NCBI RefSeq assembly: GCF_004116955.1
Contig: NZ_CP026362.1
Location: 412,501-476,500 of the forward strand
Reading direction: 5' to 3'
Length of the DNA: 64,000 nucleotides
Origin: Bacillus vallismortis
GTDB lineage: Bacteria; Bacillota; Bacilli; Bacillales; Bacillaceae
Below the pieces are notes generated by a model. The model saw nothing but the letters and a program-made list of their open reading frames with translations, was not told the origin of the DNA and made no database searches. Shown piece after piece: positions 46,920 through 56,637 of the stretch. Positions within the stretch are counted from its first letter, which is position 1. The number at the start of each line of letters is the position of its first letter. A program made the translations under genes and the position numbers.

Positions 46920-47990
46920 ATGGAGGTAAAAGTGAATGACGCAGTGTCAGGGTTTTTAGATAAAATATCTGCTTTGCTTTTTTTTAAACATGAATCATTT
47001 TATAAGGAATACTGGCAAAAACTAAATGTGAAAGTAGAGGTTGAATATTTTCAAGTATTAGAAGAATTAAAAGGAATTAAAAAAGATTATAGTGATTTTT
47101 TGGACTTTTATTTCAGTAGTTTTCGTCAGTATGGGGATGTTGTAAACGGCAATATTTTTTGTTTAGCAACAACGTTTTTTAGAATTTCTGATCTTTATGA
47201 TAAAAACTTTTATGACATTATTCAGATGCTGAGAGAAAGTCCTGAAGAAAAGATAAGGATCAATATCGCCGAGTCACTCTTATACTTAGAGGGACAGTCA
47301 AATGGAGGTGAGGAGGGATATGCGGAAACTGAAGAGGAATTTTTTCTTTTGCTAAAAAAACTGGCGATTACCAGTGAATCAAAATGGAATGTATTTGAGG
47401 TGATAAAGCAGCCAACAGCCTATATACAATCTTTTTGTGAAACATTATTGAAAATCAATGAACAGCTTGATAAAGCTTTATCAAAATTGAGCTCTCAACA
47501 GAAAAAGTGGATTGCTCAGTTAAACAAAATGGAAAAGGACCTCCCGATACATATTATTGAGACAATCAAAGGGAAGCATTATTTGGACAATTGTGATGTT
47601 TACATCTATCCTATTCTCAATCCTTATTCAGCGGTTATTACAAAATCTCGAAATGTAATTTATTTAGGACTTGGATACTCAGCTGATAAATTTTTCATGA
47701 CCCAACATGATGAACGTATTGATAAAATGAGTACATTTTTAAAATTGCTTTCAGATAATAGCAAATTTAAAATTCTCATGCTCCTGAGAAATAAAAAATT
47801 ATACGCAAATGAAATAGCTGACATCTTAAAGTTGTCAAACGCAACAATTTCGCACCATATGAGAATATTGGCTCTTCATGGATTGGTTCACACGACAAGA
47901 ATCCAAAATAGAACTTATTATTATTTAGACGACCAAACTATTCGTTTGATGTTGGACGATTTGTATCATAGCTTGATGATAAATGATTAA
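46920..47990 (+). CDS. ArsR/SmtB-like transcriptional regulator with large N-terminal domain
   Basis: 356 residues. A C-terminal winged helix (about 275-345) has the ArsR core KFKILMLLRNKKLYANEIAD followed by ILKLSNATISHHMRILALHG. The N-terminal ~270 residues are of the uncharacterised type seen in long ArsR proteins and may sense a ligand. No metal-binding cysteine motif is visible in the helix, so metal sensing is unlikely. Start ATG 46920 with SD AAAGGAG. Divergent from the exporter and probably its repressor. A+T-rich, likely transferred together. Confidence 0.85.
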   Translation: MEVKVNDAVSGFLDKISALLFFKHESFYKEYWQKLNVKVEVEYFQVLEELKGIKKDYSDFLDFYFSSFRQYGDVVNGNIFCLATTFFRISDLYDKNFYDIIQMLRESPEEKIRINIAESLLYLEGQSNGGEEGYAETEEEFFLLLKKLAITSESKWNVFEVIKQPTAYIQSFCETLLKINEQLDKALSKLSSQQKKWIAQLNKMEKDLPIHIIETIKGKHYLDNCDVYIYPILNPYSAVITKSRNVIYLGLGYSADKFFMTQHDERIDKMSTFLKLLSDNSKFKILMLLRNKKLYANEIADILKLSNATISHHMRILALHGLVHTTRIQNRTYYYLDDQTIRLMLDDLYHSLMIND

Positions 47991-48127
47991 TGTTAGGGTA
48001 TCCAGAAAACCATAATCAATTCGTTTTATGTAAATAAAGAATTGGATTGTTTACCTAGAAAAACTGCTCATGACAATATTTTTGGGAAGCAAACTATAGG
48101 TGATTCTTCTTCTTAGGAGGGGTTACT

Positions 48128-48400
48128 GTGGCAACAAGGCAATCAGTAGATGAACATCTCCAGCAATGTATGCAGGTGTATGATTATGCTGAGGAACAGA
48201 TAAAAATCGCTTCTAAACAAGAGCATTATAACGATCAAGAATATAGTGAGGCGCAAATGCAGCTTGAAAATGCGGTAAATGCCTTAAATAAGCTGTGGCT
48301 GTCGTCAAATGACCAGCAGAGAGAACAGCTGTACAGAATGAGGCTTCAGCTTCAAGCTTTGCAAAATCATATGATCCTGCAGCACCCTCTTGATGTGTAG
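48128..48400 (+). CDS. ytzC: DUF2524 family protein YtzC
   Basis: 90-residue soluble, helical, Gln-rich protein (MATRQSVDEHLQQC…). Conserved in Bacillus, function unknown. GTG start with SD AGGAGGGG. Confidence 0.88.
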   Translation: MATRQSVDEHLQQCMQVYDYAEEQIKIASKQEHYNDQEYSEAQMQLENAVNALNKLWLSSNDQQREQLYRMRLQLQALQNHMILQHPLDV

Positions 48401-48401
48401 G

Positions 48402-48436
48402 AAACGGACCCTTTTGATAAGGGTCCGTTTTTTTGT
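48402..48436 (+). terminator. Terminator of ytzC
   Basis: AAACGGACCCTT-TTGAT-AAGGGTCCGTTT followed by T-run. Confidence 0.93.
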
Positions 48437-48445
48437 AAAAAAGGA

Positions 48446-48474
48446 TTGACTTTGTATGTCAAAGTGCTTATTGT
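48446..48474 (+). promoter_or_regulatory. Promoter of the ytrGABCDEF operon
   Basis: TTGACT (48446-48451), 17-base spacer, TATTGT (48469-48474). Confidence 0.65.
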
Positions 48475-48478
48475 ATTA

Positions 48479-48503
48479 AGTGTACTAATTGAGGTAATAC
48501 ACT
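48479..48503 (+). promoter_or_regulatory. YtrA operator
   Basis: AGTGTA-N13-TACACT, exactly the inverted repeat described for YtrA sites at ytr and ywoB. It lies just downstream of the -10. Confidence 0.88.
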
Positions 48504-48554
48504 GCAAACACTGATGAAAGAGTCATTTATATAGTGAAATAAAGGGAGGCAGTT

Positions 48555-48692
48555 ATGAAGCATAAAAAACGAAACAAACGTGACGTGCCAATGCTGATCG
48601 CGGCATCTGTGATCGCTTGTTCTGTTTTTCTAGTCCTTGTGATGATCGGTTTTGAATGGCAAAAAAGCATAATCGATCCGTTTTATCTATAA
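48555..48692 (+). CDS. ytrG: Small membrane peptide YtrG
   Basis: 45 residues: a strongly basic N-terminus (MKHKKRNKRDVP), one TM helix (MLIAASVIACSVFLVLVMIG) and a short outer tail. SD AAAGGGAGG. First gene of ytrGABCDEF. Role unknown; a small accessory subunit of the ABC complex is possible. Confidence 0.85.
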   Translation: MKHKKRNKRDVPMLIAASVIACSVFLVLVMIGFEWQKSIIDPFYL

Positions 48693-48724
48693 AGGTTCAG
48701 ATCGTATAGAAAGTAGGGAAGTAA

Positions 48725-49117
48725 ATGATTCAAATCGATCCAAGAAGCTCAACACCCATTTACGAACAAATCATTCAGCAAATGAAAGAGCTTTGTTTGA
48801 AAGGGATCATGAAGTCTGGTGATAAGCTTCCTTCTGTCAGAGAATTGGCGACGATCATTATTGCGAATCCGAACACTGTCAGCAAAGCGTATAAAGAGCT
48901 TGAACGTGAGGGGATTATCGAAACGCTGCGTGGCAGAGGGACCTATATTTCGGAGCAAGCAAAAACGACTTTGGTTGAAGGGAAGATGACGATGATTAAA
49001 GAGCAACTGAAACAGCTCATCATCGATGCCCATTATGCAGGGGTTGAGCTGGAAAAACTGCAGGAATGGATGAAGGAAATCAGCGCTGATGTGAAAGGAG
49101 GCCGAGAGGATGATTGA
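48725..49117 (+). CDS. ytrA: GntR-family repressor YtrA
   Basis: 130 residues. N-terminal GntR winged helix (SGDKLPSVRELA…NTVSKAYKELEREG) and a short C-terminal dimerisation helix, the YtrA subfamily. It represses its own operon; cell-wall antibiotics such as ramoplanin and moenomycin are reported to relieve it. It overlaps ytrB by eight bases. Confidence 0.94.
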   Translation: MIQIDPRSSTPIYEQIIQQMKELCLKGIMKSGDKLPSVRELATIIIANPNTVSKAYKELEREGIIETLRGRGTYISEQAKTTLVEGKMTMIKEQLKQLIIDAHYAGVELEKLQEWMKEISADVKGGREDD

Positions 49118-49988
49118 ATTACGGAAGCTGTCAAAAACGATTGACGGCAATCAAGTATTAAAAGATGTTTCGTTAACGATTGAAAAAGGAGAAATTTTCG
49201 GGCTGCTCGGCCGCAATGGTTCAGGCAAAACGACGATGCTTCGCTTAATCCAGCAAATCATTTTCGCAGACAGCGGGACAGTTTTTTTTGACGGCGTAGA
49301 AATCAAAAAGCATCCGAAGGTCAAACAGAATATCATCTACATGCCTGTTCAAAATCCTTTTTACGACAAGTATACATATAAGCAGCTTGTCGACATCCTG
49401 AGAAGAATATATCCGAAATTTGATGTTACGTATGCGAATGAGCTCATGAATCGATACGAAATTCCGGAATCGAAAAAATACCGCGAGCTGTCGACGGGTT
49501 TGAAAAAACAGCTGTCGCTTGTTCTGTCGTTTGCGGCGAGACCGGCATTGATTCTCCTTGATGAACCAACGGACGGAATAGACGCGGTGACAAGACATGA
49601 TGTACTCCAGCTGATGGTCGATGAAGTGGCGGAGCGTGATACGAGCATCCTGATCACTTCCCACCGCCTTGAAGACATAGAACGGATGTGCAACCGAATT
49701 GGTTTTCTCGAAGATAACAGGCTGACGAATGTGATGGATCTTGATGAGCTAAAAGAAGAATACATCAAAATTCAAATGGCGTTTGATACAGATGTCAACT
49801 TGGAGATCAGAGAACAAAACATTCCGTTGCTCGATCAGGCCGGCGTGTTCTATACGGTGCTGATTCCGAAAAGCGACGAGGAGAAAAAGAGCTTTTTGAG
49901 AGAGCTGAAGCCAAAAGTATGGAATGAGCTTCCTGTCAACTTAGAAGAAGTGTTCATTGCGAAGTTTGGAGGGAAGCGGAGATGGTAG
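49110..49988 (+). CDS. ytrB: ABC transporter ATPase YtrB
   Basis: 292 residues: Walker A GRNGSGKTT, signature-like LSTGLKKQLSL (a degenerate LSGGQ), Walker B LILLDEPTDGID. It energises the YtrC/YtrD membrane pair. SD AAAGGAGG. Confidence 0.93.
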   Translation: MIELRKLSKTIDGNQVLKDVSLTIEKGEIFGLLGRNGSGKTTMLRLIQQIIFADSGTVFFDGVEIKKHPKVKQNIIYMPVQNPFYDKYTYKQLVDILRRIYPKFDVTYANELMNRYEIPESKKYRELSTGLKKQLSLVLSFAARPALILLDEPTDGIDAVTRHDVLQLMVDEVAERDTSILITSHRLEDIERMCNRIGFLEDNRLTNVMDLDELKEEYIKIQMAFDTDVNLEIREQNIPLLDQAGVFYTVLIPKSDEEKKSFLRELKPKVWNELPVNLEEVFIAKFGGKRRW

Positions 49989-50968
49989 ACCGTGGTCTCC
50001 TCTATCGAGAGTGGAAACAGAATCAAGTGGTGATTTTGCTAAGTATTGTGTTTTTAGTGCTGGTAAATCCGCTCTCTATTGTGAATACGTATTTGTCTTA
50101 CCAAGGGTGTCTTGCGCATCAAGACCCGCAATATTGTGATTTTATTGTCAATTACGAAATAAGCAATCTGATAGATATCAACTGGTTGCCGGGTGTCATC
50201 TTGGCGGTCTGTTTTCTGGGAATGGAACGTTCGAAAGGCACAATGGATTTTTTACTAAGCCTTCCGTATAACAGAAGCCAAATTTTTCAGACGAAATTTT
50301 GGTTAGGCGGTTTAGTGATTGTATTATCGCAATTGATTGGCTTTTTGCTGGCATGGCTGCTGATTCTAGTTTATCAACCTGAGCATGTCTACTTTTTCGA
50401 GCACAGCAGCGTTGGAGTGATCGTGATTAGCTTTATGGCCTACTCATTAGTGATGGCCGCCGGAGCGATAACTGGAAATGCTTTTGCCCAAATGTTAACA
50501 GCGTTTTCTGCAGCTATCTTGCCGTATTTAATTGTTGCATTGCCCCTCGCCAATTTAGAGATCGTTTTTAATTTCCATATATACGAATTTTTCTCTTCCG
50601 TAGAAGGATATTATGAGATGGAAAACAAACTTATGTATCTATTGCCTATGGTTTTTGTTGGGAATGACTGGCTTTCCGATAACAGATATATTTTATTGAT
50701 TCCGGCTGCCATGAGCATTCTGTTTTACTTGGTTGGTTTTATAAGCTTCAAAAAGCATCCAAGTGAGCGAAACGGACACTTTTTCCTTTGGAACAGATTA
50801 GACCGTCCTGTACAAATTCTGGTGATGGCTTTCGGCATCCTTGGATTTGGTTTATTTGGATATTCTACCGGACATTCCATTATTGGTTATATTTTTGGAA
50901 TGATCATTGGAGCTGTAGTTGGATTCTTTGTGAGCTACTTCTCTATTTATAAGAAAACAGAACATTAA
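49982..50968 (+). CDS. ytrC: ABC transporter permease YtrC
   Basis: 328 residues with about six TM segments in the ABC-2 style. MDFLLSLPYNRSQIFQTKFW is the ATPase-contact region. Paralogue of YtrD along its whole length (YREWKQN…SYQGCLAHQ… versus YKEWKQN…SYQGCVAHQ). It overlaps ytrB by seven bases. Confidence 0.92.
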   Translation: MVDRGLLYREWKQNQVVILLSIVFLVLVNPLSIVNTYLSYQGCLAHQDPQYCDFIVNYEISNLIDINWLPGVILAVCFLGMERSKGTMDFLLSLPYNRSQIFQTKFWLGGLVIVLSQLIGFLLAWLLILVYQPEHVYFFEHSSVGVIVISFMAYSLVMAAGAITGNAFAQMLTAFSAAILPYLIVALPLANLEIVFNFHIYEFFSSVEGYYEMENKLMYLLPMVFVGNDWLSDNRYILLIPAAMSILFYLVGFISFKKHPSERNGHFFLWNRLDRPVQILVMAFGILGFGLFGYSTGHSIIGYIFGMIIGAVVGFFVSYFSIYKKTEH

Positions 50969-50997
50969 GAAATACTTTCGGTTTGGAGGGAAGTGAT

Positions 50998-51975
50998 GTG
51001 CCGGATTCCGGGTTGTTTTATAAAGAGTGGAAGCAAAATAAAGCGCTGCTACTCATGATTTTTTTGGTATTTATGCTTAGCAATCCTTTTACTATTTTAG
51101 AGACGTACATTTCATATCAAGGCTGCGTTGCTCATCAGAACGATTGGGGCGGATCCTGTGTATTTACGATTAACTATTTAAACGGCACATTTATGTCATT
51201 GTTTTGGATTTGGGGTGTCGTTTTGGCGGTCAGCCAGCTTGGGATTGAACGAAGCAAGAGCTTGTTTGATTTTACATTAAGCCTTCCCTATACACGCGGG
51301 CAGGTATTTAACGCGAAGTTTCTCACCGGCGGAATGGTGATTGTGATGCCACAGCTCGTAGGTTATCTTTTATCTGTTTTGCTGCTGGTGCTTTTGAAGC
51401 CTGAACAGGCTGTTTATTTTCATCACTACAGCTTGGGAATGGTCATTGTCAGCATGTTGGCTTATTCTTTGGTTATGGCTGGCGGAGCGCTGACAGGCCA
51501 TGTTTTTGCACAGCTTTTGGTTTCATTTACCGCCACTATTTTACCTTTTTTATTCATTACTTTGCCTGCGATGAATATCGATATCCTTTTTGGCAGGAAT
51601 GCGGCATTTTTAGACTTCCCTATACCAGAATGGATAAAGTATATATTTCCCATTACGTATGTTGTTCCAAACTGGGTTGATGATTCACCATATTATTTAG
51701 TGATTCCGGCTGTTATGAGCATAATTCTCTACATCATCGGGTACATCAGCTTCGTCAAACTGTCTAACGAGCGTAACGGATATTTCTTTTTGTGGAAAGC
51801 ATTGGATCGCCCGGTGCAAGTGATCGTCATTATCATTGGCATTTTAGGCTTCGGCTGTTTTGGATATGCAGTAAGCGAAAGCTTTGCCGGCTACCTATTT
51901 GGCATGGCTGCAGGTGCTGTGATCGGTTTCTTCATCAGTTATTTTGCGATTTATAAAAAAACAAAACATGTGTAA
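50998..51975 (+). CDS. ytrD: ABC transporter permease YtrD
   Basis: 325 residues, same architecture as YtrC, encoded 29 bases later; a tandem duplication that probably forms a heterodimer. GTG 50998 is chosen (SD GGAGGG seven bases upstream); an in-frame ATG at 50983 has no SD. Confidence 0.92.
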   Translation: MPDSGLFYKEWKQNKALLLMIFLVFMLSNPFTILETYISYQGCVAHQNDWGGSCVFTINYLNGTFMSLFWIWGVVLAVSQLGIERSKSLFDFTLSLPYTRGQVFNAKFLTGGMVIVMPQLVGYLLSVLLLVLLKPEQAVYFHHYSLGMVIVSMLAYSLVMAGGALTGHVFAQLLVSFTATILPFLFITLPAMNIDILFGRNAAFLDFPIPEWIKYIFPITYVVPNWVDDSPYYLVIPAVMSIILYIIGYISFVKLSNERNGYFFLWKALDRPVQVIVIIIGILGFGCFGYAVSESFAGYLFGMAAGAVIGFFISYFAIYKKTKHV

Positions 51976-51989
51976 GGGAGAGAGAAAAT

Positions 51990-52685
51990 ATGATTGATGT
52001 TCAGCATATCGACCATTCTTTCACGATCGGGAAAAAGGGCCGTGAGAATGAAGTTCCAGTATTAAAGGATGTGTCATTAAGCGTGGCCAAAGGTGAAATC
52101 GCCTGTATTGTCGGGCGAAGCGGTTCAGGAAAATCAACGCTTTTGAATTTGATTTCCGGCTACATATCGCCGACAAAAGGGCGGATTGTCATTAATGGCA
52201 CTGATGTGACGGGCTTTAATGAAAAGGAATGGGCTCAGTTCCGCCTTGAACATTTTGGGTTCATTTTTCAAAGCTTTCAGCTTATTCCGGGGCTAACGAC
52301 GTATGAGAATGTTGAAATGCCGCTGGCGTTAAAAGGGATCAAACCGTCTGAGCGCAAGCAAAAGGTGCAGGACATGCTGAAACGCGTCGGCTTGGATAAC
52401 CACGCTCTTCATTATCCAAACGAACTTTCAGGCGGCCAGCAGCAGCGTGTCAGTATTGCACGGGCATTGATTTTAAATCCATCTATCATTTTAGCCGATG
52501 AGCCGACGGGAAGCCTCGATTCAGAAACGGAGCAGGAAGTATTGGATTTGATTCAGCAGCTGAACCGCGAGCGGGGCATTACATTTGTGATCATCACCCA
52601 TGATGATGAAGTTGCTTCTATCGGACATTCAAAATTTCAGCTTCATGACGGTGTGTTAAAAGGGGGAATTACTGTTGAGGTTTAA
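51990..52685 (+). CDS. ytrE: ABC transporter ATPase YtrE (MacB/LolD-like)
   Basis: 231 residues: Walker [18 protein letters not shown], Walker [13 protein letters not shown], the mechanotransmission-type ATPase that pairs with YtrF. SD AGGGAGAG. Confidence 0.95.
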   Translation: MIDVQHIDHSFTIGKKGRENEVPVLKDVSLSVAKGEIACIVGRSGSGKSTLLNLISGYISPTKGRIVINGTDVTGFNEKEWAQFRLEHFGFIFQSFQLIPGLTTYENVEMPLALKGIKPSERKQKVQDMLKRVGLDNHALHYPNELSGGQQQRVSIARALILNPSIILADEPTGSLDSETEQEVLDLIQQLNRERGITFVIITHDDEVASIGHSKFQLHDGVLKGGITVEV

Positions 52686-53985
52686 GGATCAGGTTCATTT
52701 TATCAGAAGAAATATGAAGAAAAACAGATTGCGTGTCTTTATGACCATTCTTGCGACAACAATGGCGTGTGCGTTTTTGGTTGTGCTGTCGTCGGTTGGA
52801 TTTGGGATTCAAAAGACAATTACTGATATGACAATGAGCCAGCAGATTGTAACGAAAGTCAGTGTAATGGGCAAGGAAGGGGATAAGCCTATTAAAAAAG
52901 CTGATTTAGAGAATTATGACCACGTAAGGTCAGTTGTAGAAAGAACGCAAGTGTATGAACCAAACAAAGCAACTTTAGGCAATCGTACAAATGAAAGCTC
53001 TAATCTCATCTTTACCAATATGAACGATGAATTAAAGGCCAATATGGAGTTGGAAAAAGGAAGAGTCGCAAAGTCGGAAAATGAAATCGTAGTAGGATAC
53101 GACTTTGCAAAGAGATTATTGACGAAAAAAGAATCGGAAGAGTATAACAAAAAAATCGAGGAAGCAAAAGGAAACCCGGAAGATATAAAAGAACCAGAGG
53201 GCTATACAAAAGATATTCTGAACAAAACGATTGAATTAAGTGTATCAAAAACAGATCCTAAAACAGGGGATGTCGAAAAAACAAAAACATATGACTTTAA
53301 AATTGTCGGTATTACAAAAAAGCCATCTCAAGATTGGATGGAGGACTCAAACATTTTTATTAGTGATCAATTCAAGAAAGATTTTTCGGAATTCTTAGAC
53401 TTCAAAGGCGGAAATGTTGAAACAAACATTGGCGTTTTTGCTGATAAATTTGAGAACGTGGAACAACTGACCAATGATCTGACAGATGACGGATACTATG
53501 TAACCTCAGTGACTACCGAGCTTGAGGGAGCCAACACCTTCTTCATGGTCTTCAAAATCGGCTTGATCTTTGTCGGGTGTATTGCTGTTATTATCTCAGC
53601 AATCGGCATTTTTAACACGATGACGATGGCAGTTACTGAAAGAACGCAGGAGATCGGGATTATGAAAGCGATTGGGGCAAGTCCGTCCATCATTCGCCGA
53701 ATGTTCTTGATGGAAAGCGCGTATATCGGAATTTTAGGCTGTGTGATTGGGATTATCATTTCTTACGGCGTAAGCTTCCTTGTCAATCTGGCTGTTCCAA
53801 TGATTCTCGCGGCGACAAGCGGAAGCGATGCGGGCGATTTGAATTACACCTTTTCCTACATCCCGGCCAGCCTTGTGATCATCGCAGTTGTGATTTGCGG
53901 AGGGGTAGCGGTGATTTCCGGGATGAACCCGGCGAGAAAAGCGACCAAAACCAACGTGCTGACAGCGTTAAGAAGAGAATTATAA
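52675..53985 (+). CDS. ytrF: ABC transporter permease YtrF (MacB family)
   Basis: 436 residues: N-terminal TM (about 20-45), a large extracellular MacB-PCD domain (about 46-285), then three TM helices of the FtsX domain (TMTMAVTERTQEIGIMKAIGAS). TTG start inside the ytrE end. With YtrE it resembles a tripartite-efflux or signalling unit. The operon's export is linked to cell-wall thickness and competence in B. subtilis. Confidence 0.94.
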   Translation: MRFKDQVHFIRRNMKKNRLRVFMTILATTMACAFLVVLSSVGFGIQKTITDMTMSQQIVTKVSVMGKEGDKPIKKADLENYDHVRSVVERTQVYEPNKATLGNRTNESSNLIFTNMNDELKANMELEKGRVAKSENEIVVGYDFAKRLLTKKESEEYNKKIEEAKGNPEDIKEPEGYTKDILNKTIELSVSKTDPKTGDVEKTKTYDFKIVGITKKPSQDWMEDSNIFISDQFKKDFSEFLDFKGGNVETNIGVFADKFENVEQLTNDLTDDGYYVTSVTTELEGANTFFMVFKIGLIFVGCIAVIISAIGIFNTMTMAVTERTQEIGIMKAIGASPSIIRRMFLMESAYIGILGCVIGIIISYGVSFLVNLAVPMILAATSGSDAGDLNYTFSYIPASLVIIAVVICGGVAVISGMNPARKATKTNVLTALRREL

Positions 53986-53992
53986 GATGTGT

Positions 53993-54019
53993 GAGCCGGC
54001 TGAGACAGCCGGCTTTCTC
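53993..54019 (+). terminator. Terminator of the ytr operon
   Basis: GCCGGCTG-AGA-CAGCCGGC followed by TTTCTC. Confidence 0.85.
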
Positions 54020-54081
54020 TATAGCGTATGCGGGTGTTTTGCTATACACTTGATAAAAAAGGAAAAAGTGCGGTGAGTCGA

Positions 54082-54777
54082 TTGTTTAAACTTTTGCTGA
54101 TTGAAGATGATGAATCGCTGTTCCATGAAATGAAGGATCGTTTAACGGGATGGTCCTATGATGTATACGGCGTTCAGGATTTCGGTCAAGTCCTTCAGGA
54201 ATTTGCGGCGGTTAAGCCTGATTGTGTCATTATTGACGTCCAGCTGCCTAAATTTGACGGGTTTCATTGGTGCCGGCTGATCCGCTCCCGGTCAAATGTT
54301 CCGATTCTCTTTCTATCCTCTCGTGACCATCCTGCTGATATGGTGATGTCGATGTCGCTCGGAGCCGATGACTTTATTCAAAAGCCGTTTCATTTTGACG
54401 TGCTGATTGCGAAAATCCAAGCGATTTTTCGGCGCGTGTATCATTATAATACGGAGCCAAGCGCGGTCAAAACATGGTGCGGAGCTGCCGTAGACGCAGA
54501 GCAGAACCTCGTCAGCAATGACAAAGGCTCTGTTGAACTGACGAAAAACGAAATGTTCATTCTGAAACAATTAATAGAACAAAAAAACAAGATTGTCAGC
54601 CGGGAAGAGCTGATCAGAAGCTTGTGGAACGATGAGCGTTTTGTCAGTGATAATACGCTGACCGTCAATGTCAATCGCCTGCGAAAAAAACTGGACGCCC
54701 TGCAGCTTGGCACATATATCGAGACGAAAGTCGGCCAAGGCTACCTGGCGAAAGAAGAGGATCATTTCTATGATTAA
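54082..54777 (+). CDS. bceR: Response regulator BceR
   Basis: 231-residue OmpR-type regulator: receiver with acidic pocket EDD and phospho-acceptor Asp52 (VIIDVQLP), C-terminal winged helix (VSREELIRSLW…VNVNRLRKKL). It activates bceAB in response to bacitracin and related peptides. Start uncertain: TTG 54082 gives the known length; GTG 54073 with SD AAGGA is the alternative. Confidence 0.93.
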   Translation: MFKLLLIEDDESLFHEMKDRLTGWSYDVYGVQDFGQVLQEFAAVKPDCVIIDVQLPKFDGFHWCRLIRSRSNVPILFLSSRDHPADMVMSMSLGADDFIQKPFHFDVLIAKIQAIFRRVYHYNTEPSAVKTWCGAAVDAEQNLVSNDKGSVELTKNEMFILKQLIEQKNKIVSREELIRSLWNDERFVSDNTLTVNVNRLRKKLDALQLGTYIETKVGQGYLAKEEDHFYD

Positions 54778-55774
54778 AGCATTCCTCACTGAAAGGCGAA
54801 GCTGGATTGCCGCGTTTTTATTCCAGCAGGTTTTGATATTGTTCGTTGCTTTTGTGGATTCCTCCATTTCATTTCAAAGTGTTCTTTATATAGTATATTT
54901 GTGTGTCTTGTTTTTTATCATCTTCCTTTGGTTCCGCTATCGGAAAGAGACGGCGTTTTATAAAAGCTTGAAGACGTGGGAGAACAATCTTGATGTGACG
55001 GCGATAAATGAACCAGAAACGCCGTTTGAATCAGTGGTTGAACGAAGCATTACCGGACAAACGGAGCATTTGAAACAAACCGCTGCCCGGCATCGCTTGG
55101 CATTAGAAAATGAAAAAGATGAGTTGATGGCATGGATTCACGAGGTCAAAACTCCATTGACAGCGATGCATTTACTCATCGATAGAATGGAAGACCATGA
55201 TTTGAAATCCCAGCTGTCATATGAATGGCTGCGTATTCACCTGCTTCTTGACCAGCAGCTTCATCAAAAGCGCATGTCATTTATTGAAAATGATCTGTCT
55301 GTAGAATGCATTCAGCTTCAGCCCATCATTTTTAAGGAAATCAAAGATTTACAGTCGTGGTGTATCCAAAAAGGGGTCGGCTTTGACATTCAGCTGGAGG
55401 CTGAGGAAGTGCTGAGCGACGCAAAATGGCTGGCGTTTATCATTAGGCAGCTGCTGACAAACGCAGTGAAATACAGCGAAGCCTCCGACATTGAAATCAA
55501 AAGCGTTCAAAAAGGGGAACGGACGCAGCTTGAAGTGAAGGACTTTGGCAGGGGCATTGATCTCAAAGATGTGCCCCGCATTTTTGATAAAGGATTTACA
55601 TCCACAACGGACCACCATGATCAAGGGTCCACTGGCATGGGGCTGTACTTGGCGAAAAAAGCCGCGGCCCCGTTAATGATCCATATTGATGTGCGTTCGG
55701 AGTCCGGTGCGGGAACGGTTTTTACATTAACTTTCCCCAAACGGAATCAATTTGAACGAGTCATAGGCGTGTGA
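54770..55774 (+). CDS. bceS: Intramembrane-sensing histidine kinase BceS
   Basis: 334 residues: two TM helices (about 12-30 and 35-55) with almost no extracellular loop, phospho-His124 in [11 protein letters not shown]-box [11 protein letters not shown] boxes DFGRGID and [12 protein letters not shown]. It has no own sensor domain; the BceAB transporter acts as sensor. It overlaps bceR by eight bases; SD AGAGGA. Confidence 0.94.
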   Translation: MIKAFLTERRSWIAAFLFQQVLILFVAFVDSSISFQSVLYIVYLCVLFFIIFLWFRYRKETAFYKSLKTWENNLDVTAINEPETPFESVVERSITGQTEHLKQTAARHRLALENEKDELMAWIHEVKTPLTAMHLLIDRMEDHDLKSQLSYEWLRIHLLLDQQLHQKRMSFIENDLSVECIQLQPIIFKEIKDLQSWCIQKGVGFDIQLEAEEVLSDAKWLAFIIRQLLTNAVKYSEASDIEIKSVQKGERTQLEVKDFGRGIDLKDVPRIFDKGFTSTTDHHDQGSTGMGLYLAKKAAAPLMIHIDVRSESGAGTVFTLTFPKRNQFERVIGV

Positions 55775-55787
55775 CGAAAATGTCACA
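55770..55787 (+). promoter_or_regulatory. BceR operator upstream of bceA
   Basis: TGTGAC-GAAAAT-GTCACA, a perfect 6-6-6 inverted repeat overlapping the bceS stop. A TATAAT sits 52 bases downstream (55839-55844) with a poor -35, as expected for an activated promoter. Confidence 0.85.
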
Positions 55788-55875
55788 TGCTTTTCTTTTT
55801 TGTTCGCCGTATCGAAGGAAATGCCCGGCAATCCTTTTTATAATGAGAGTATCCAATATAAAGGAGATTATAGGA

Positions 55876-56637
55876 ATGATGATCTTACAAGCGAATAAAA
55901 TTCGAAAAAGCTATGGAAACAAGCTGAATAAACAAGAAGTGCTCAAAGGCATTGATATTCATATCCAAAAAGGTGAATTTGTCAGTATTATGGGGGCGTC
56001 AGGTTCTGGGAAAACCACCTTGCTCAATGTTCTGTCCTCCATTGATCAGGTCAGTGACGGGACCATTGATATTAACGGAAATGAGATGACGTCAATGAAG
56101 GAAAAGCAGCTGGCTGAATTCAGAAAACAGCATTTAGGCTTTATCTTTCAAGATTACAATCTGCTGGATACGTTGACAGTAAAAGAGAATATCCTCCTGC
56201 CATTGTCGATTACAAAAATGCCAAAAAGCGAAGCCGTTCGCAAGTTCGAAGAGGTGGCGAAAGAGCTGGGTATTTATGAACTCCGTGATAAGTACCCAAA
56301 TGAAATTTCCGGCGGCCAGAAGCAGCGCACATCTGCCGCGAGAGCGTTTATTCATGAACCGAGCATTATTTTCGCAGATGAGCCGACGGGCGCGCTTGAT
56401 TCAAAATCAGCCTCTGATCTATTAAATAAGCTAAGCCAGCTCAATCAGAAACGCAACGCTACGATTATCATGGTCACCCATGATCCTGTCGCCGCCAGCT
56501 ACTGCGGAAGAGTGATTTTTATGAAGGACGGGCAAATGTATACACAGTTAAATAAAGGAGGCCAAGACAGACAAGCGTTTTTCCAGGACATCATGAAAAC
56601 GCAAGGCGTGTTAGGCGGGGTGCAGCATGAACATTAA
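55876..56637 (+). CDS. bceA: Bacitracin ABC transporter ATPase BceA
   Basis: 253 residues: Walker [10 protein letters not shown], signature ISGGQKQR, Walker [16 protein letters not shown] 55876 (followed by a second ATG) after AAGGAG. The frame stays open back to the BceR box, but that part has no SD. It drives BceB. Confidence 0.95.
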   Translation: MMILQANKIRKSYGNKLNKQEVLKGIDIHIQKGEFVSIMGASGSGKTTLLNVLSSIDQVSDGTIDINGNEMTSMKEKQLAEFRKQHLGFIFQDYNLLDTLTVKENILLPLSITKMPKSEAVRKFEEVAKELGIYELRDKYPNEISGGQKQRTSAARAFIHEPSIIFADEPTGALDSKSASDLLNKLSQLNQKRNATIIMVTHDPVAASYCGRVIFMKDGQMYTQLNKGGQDRQAFFQDIMKTQGVLGGVQHEH

